Assembly: GCA_030042915.1 (NCBI GenBank)
Contig: JASHYS010000506.1
Location: 1-7,131 of the forward strand
DNA: 7,131 nucleotides
Direction of reading: 5' to 3'
Source of the DNA: Acidobacteriaceae bacterium
GTDB lineage: Bacteria > Acidobacteriota > Terriglobia > Terriglobales > Acidobacteriaceae
In this document: positions 5,579 to 7,131 of the stretch, one piece after another
Numbering within the stretch: the first letter of the stretch is position 1
Layout: each line of letters starts with the position of its first letter
The notes under the pieces: generated by a model
What the model saw: only the letters and a program-made list of their open reading frames with translations
What the model was told of the DNA's origin: nothing
Database searches by the model: none
Program-made: the position numbers and the translations under genes

Positions 5579-6703
5579 ATGCCCGAACGAAGTTATTGGC
5601 TTGACCTCTTTACGCCCAAGACTTGGCGGGAATTTCGAGACGCCAGTTCCTCCGTCTCTGGCTTTCGTGAGTCGCGCTGGAGCGCCGTGCAAAAAATCCA
5701 AAAGGGCGACTATCTGCTCTGCTATCTGACCGGGGTTTCGCGGTGGGTGGGCCTTCTCGAGGTCACTTCCAGCAAGGCCTTCAAAGACAGTTCCCCAATT
5801 TGGAAAGACGAGAACTTTCCGTGCCGAGTGAAGGTGAAGCCAGTCGTGCAACTCGACGTCGAAACAGCTGTGCCCGTCAAGAATTTGAAGGACGTGCTTT
5901 CAGCCTTTAAGACCTCGAAATCAGATGCCTACTCATTGGCATGGACCGGCAGATTCAGGGGTTCGCCGACCAAGTGGAGCCAGTCGGACGGGGAAGCAGT
6001 CGTCTCGGCTGTCCTCGACGCGCAAAGGAATCCGGTCAAACGCGCTGTAGATCCGAACAAGCTCAAGTACCGCCCAAGGGGCGTGGAGGCGAAGATCGGC
6101 CTCGTTACCGTTCCCGACTCCGATTCGGCGGCTGGGCCTGAGGATTCGCAGGCAGTTGAGCAGCCAAAAGAGGCGAGCGCGCACACCGAGGTCCAATCCC
6201 TACTGCTGCAGCTTGGCGGCGAAATGGGGTTTGACATTTGGGTCGCAAAGAACGATCGGAGCCGAATCTTTGGCGGGGTGAGATTCGCAGATCTGCCCAA
6301 GATGAAGGCCTCGCTGCCGCTTCAATTTGACGATGCAACGAACCGAACAATCGAACTGATAGATGTGCTCTGGTTGAAAGGGAACGCGATTGTTGCTGCT
6401 TTCGAGATCGAAAGCACAACCTCGATTTACTCAGGCCTCTTGCGGATGGCCGATCTTCTTGCGATGCAGCCCAACCTGAACATCCCGTTATACCTGGTTG
6501 CGCCAGATGAGCGAAGGGACAAGGTGATGGACGAGGTGAACCGGCCAACTTTCAGTCGCCTCAACCCGCCGCTAGCGGACGCCTGTAGCTATATCTCGTT
6601 CTCTGCGCTCCGCGAGCGCCTAAAGCAGGTTCAGGGATTTGTAAAATATCTCAAGCCGGATTTCCTCGACGAGCTTGCAGAGGAATGCATCCTCTCGGAT
6701 TGA
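5579..6703 (+). CDS. EVE domain-PD-(D/E)XK nuclease-like protein (candidate modification-dependent restriction enzyme)
   Basis: A 374-residue soluble protein with two domains. Residues 5-147 look like a full EVE domain (PUA/YTH-like fold that reads modified bases): the opening YWLDLFTPKTW, then IQKGDYLLCYL, a VGLLEV strand, YKDS-like FKDSSPIW, and FPCRVKVKPVV, with a C-terminal part ending in a DGEAVVSAVL helix. A charged, flexible linker follows (about 160-200). Residues 201-345 resemble a PD-(D/E)XK nuclease core: a helix with E204, the strand IELIDVLW with D262, AFEIEST with E276 and E278, and then a helix GLLRMADLLA and strand IPLYLVAP. The E-x-E in place of E-x-K recalls BamHI. EVE domains fused to nucleases are known as modification-dependent restriction systems, so this role is inferred, and modified RNA as substrate cannot be excluded. 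The ATG at 5579 has GGGAG seven bases upstream. The frame is open back to 5420, but that stretch is tRNA-Cys. No partner methylase or helicase is visible. Of the first 44 codons 17 end in A/T, against 9 in ybbA. Confidence 0.75.
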   Translation: MPERSYWLDLFTPKTWREFRDASSSVSGFRESRWSAVQKIQKGDYLLCYLTGVSRWVGLLEVTSSKAFKDSSPIWKDENFPCRVKVKPVVQLDVETAVPVKNLKDVLSAFKTSKSDAYSLAWTGRFRGSPTKWSQSDGEAVVSAVLDAQRNPVKRAVDPNKLKYRPRGVEAKIGLVTVPDSDSAAGPEDSQAVEQPKEASAHTEVQSLLLQLGGEMGFDIWVAKNDRSRIFGGVRFADLPKMKASLPLQFDDATNRTIELIDVLWLKGNAIVAAFEIESTTSIYSGLLRMADLLAMQPNLNIPLYLVAPDERRDKVMDEVNRPTFSRLNPPLADACSYISFSALRERLKQVQGFVKYLKPDFLDELAEECILSD

Positions 6704-6730
6704 GAAGTCCGCTTAAACCGGAATAATTTG

Positions 6731-7131
6731 ATGACTGCAATTGATGAGAACGATCTGCGGCAGCAGTTTGCCAGCGACAACTACGCGGGCGTGTGTCCCG
6801 AAGCGTGGCAGGCGATGGAAGCCGCCAATCGCGGGCACGTGACGTCGTATGGCGACGATCCGTGGACGGCCAAGGCGGCCGATGCTTTTCGCAACCTGTT
6901 CGAGACACCGTGCGAGGTGTACTTCGTCTTCAATGGAACCGCGGCCAACTCGCTGGCGCTGGCATCGCTGTGCCAGTCGTATCACAGCGTGATTTGCAGC
7001 GACCAGGCGCACGTGGAGACCGACGAGTGCGGCGCGCCGGAGTTTTTTTCGAATGGATCGAAGCTGCTGGTAGCCACGAGCGCGACCGGCAAGCTGACTC
7101 CGGCATCGATTCACGAGCTGGCCACCAAGCG
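6731..7131 (+). CDS. L-threonine aldolase family protein (partial, runs off the window)
   Basis: The first 133 residues of a fold-type I PLP enzyme of the beta-eliminating lyase/threonine aldolase family, which splits threonine or allo-threonine into glycine and acetaldehyde. The start MTAIDENDLRQQFASDNYAG is followed by VCPEAW, SYGDDPWT (39-46), the cofactor-phosphate loop FNGTAANSLAL (67-77), and the DQAHVETDECGAPEFF segment (91-106) that in this family holds the residue stacking on the PLP ring and the conserved E..GAP. The Schiff-base lysine lies beyond the window. The ATG at 6731 has only a weak GGAA seven bases upstream. It begins 27 bases after the EVE-nuclease stop with no terminator between, so it could be co-transcribed, but its metabolic role is unrelated. 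The family is firm, the exact substrate is not. Confidence 0.9.
   Translation, partial: MTAIDENDLRQQFASDNYAGVCPEAWQAMEAANRGHVTSYGDDPWTAKAADAFRNLFETPCEVYFVFNGTAANSLALASLCQSYHSVICSDQAHVETDECGAPEFFSNGSKLLVATSATGKLTPASIHELATK

Noticed and set aside
6700..6727. TTGAGA, 16 bases, AATAAT upstream of the aldolase gene as a promoter
   Set aside because: Transcription would start at about 6734, inside the coding sequence just past the ATG at 6731, so it could not make a proper mRNA for this start.
5519..6730. An attachment-site repeat of the tRNA-Cys 3' end downstream of the EVE-nuclease gene
   Set aside because: I looked for a copy of the T-arm/acceptor sequence before the aldolase gene and found none, and no integrase gene is present.

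Overview
The window looks like chromosomal DNA from a GC-rich bacterium, most likely an acidobacterium of the Terriglobia type. The best taxonomic clues are the tail of a MacB/FtsX permease of the 'duplicated orphan permease' kind that is abundant in Acidobacteriota, and an intergenic twin-hairpin element. The assignment is an inference, because no rRNA or long marker gene is present. Most of the window is housekeeping DNA, with one gene that stands out.

Left part (1-700): a minus-strand tRNA-Gln(CTG) with an encoded CCA and a recognisable upstream promoter, a decayed C-terminal remnant of an FtsX-type permease gene with a one-base deletion near its end, and a REP-like twin hairpin.

Centre (713-4715): the conserved ybbA-ybbP / tesA block. 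The ATPase YbbA (TTG start) and permease YbbP overlap by 19 bases on the minus strand. The secreted SGNH esterase TesA is transcribed divergently, as in Escherichia coli. The 71-base region between them holds an imperfect dyad with a TACACT hexamer at each outer end. YbbAP is thought to move or extract hydrophobic molecules from the membrane, which the exported esterase TesA can hydrolyse.

Right-centre (4767-5543): rpsT (ribosomal protein S20, minus strand) with an intrinsic terminator, a foldable leader and a near-consensus promoter. It is divergent from a tRNA-Gly(GCC)-tRNA-Cys(GCA) pair on the plus strand. The two promoters abut: a 14-base perfect palindrome supplies TTGACC as the -35 box in both directions, and each has a good -10 box exactly 17 bases away.

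Right end (5579-7131): directly behind tRNA-Cys, with no visible terminator or separate promoter, lies a 374-residue two-domain protein. Its N-terminal half is an EVE domain (PUA/YTH-like fold, a modified-base reader). Its C-terminal half resembles a PD-(D/E)XK nuclease with a D...E-x-E active site. It is the best candidate here for an uncharacterised defence protein, namely a modification-dependent (type IV-like) restriction enzyme. The window ends inside a threonine aldolase gene that begins 27 bases after it.
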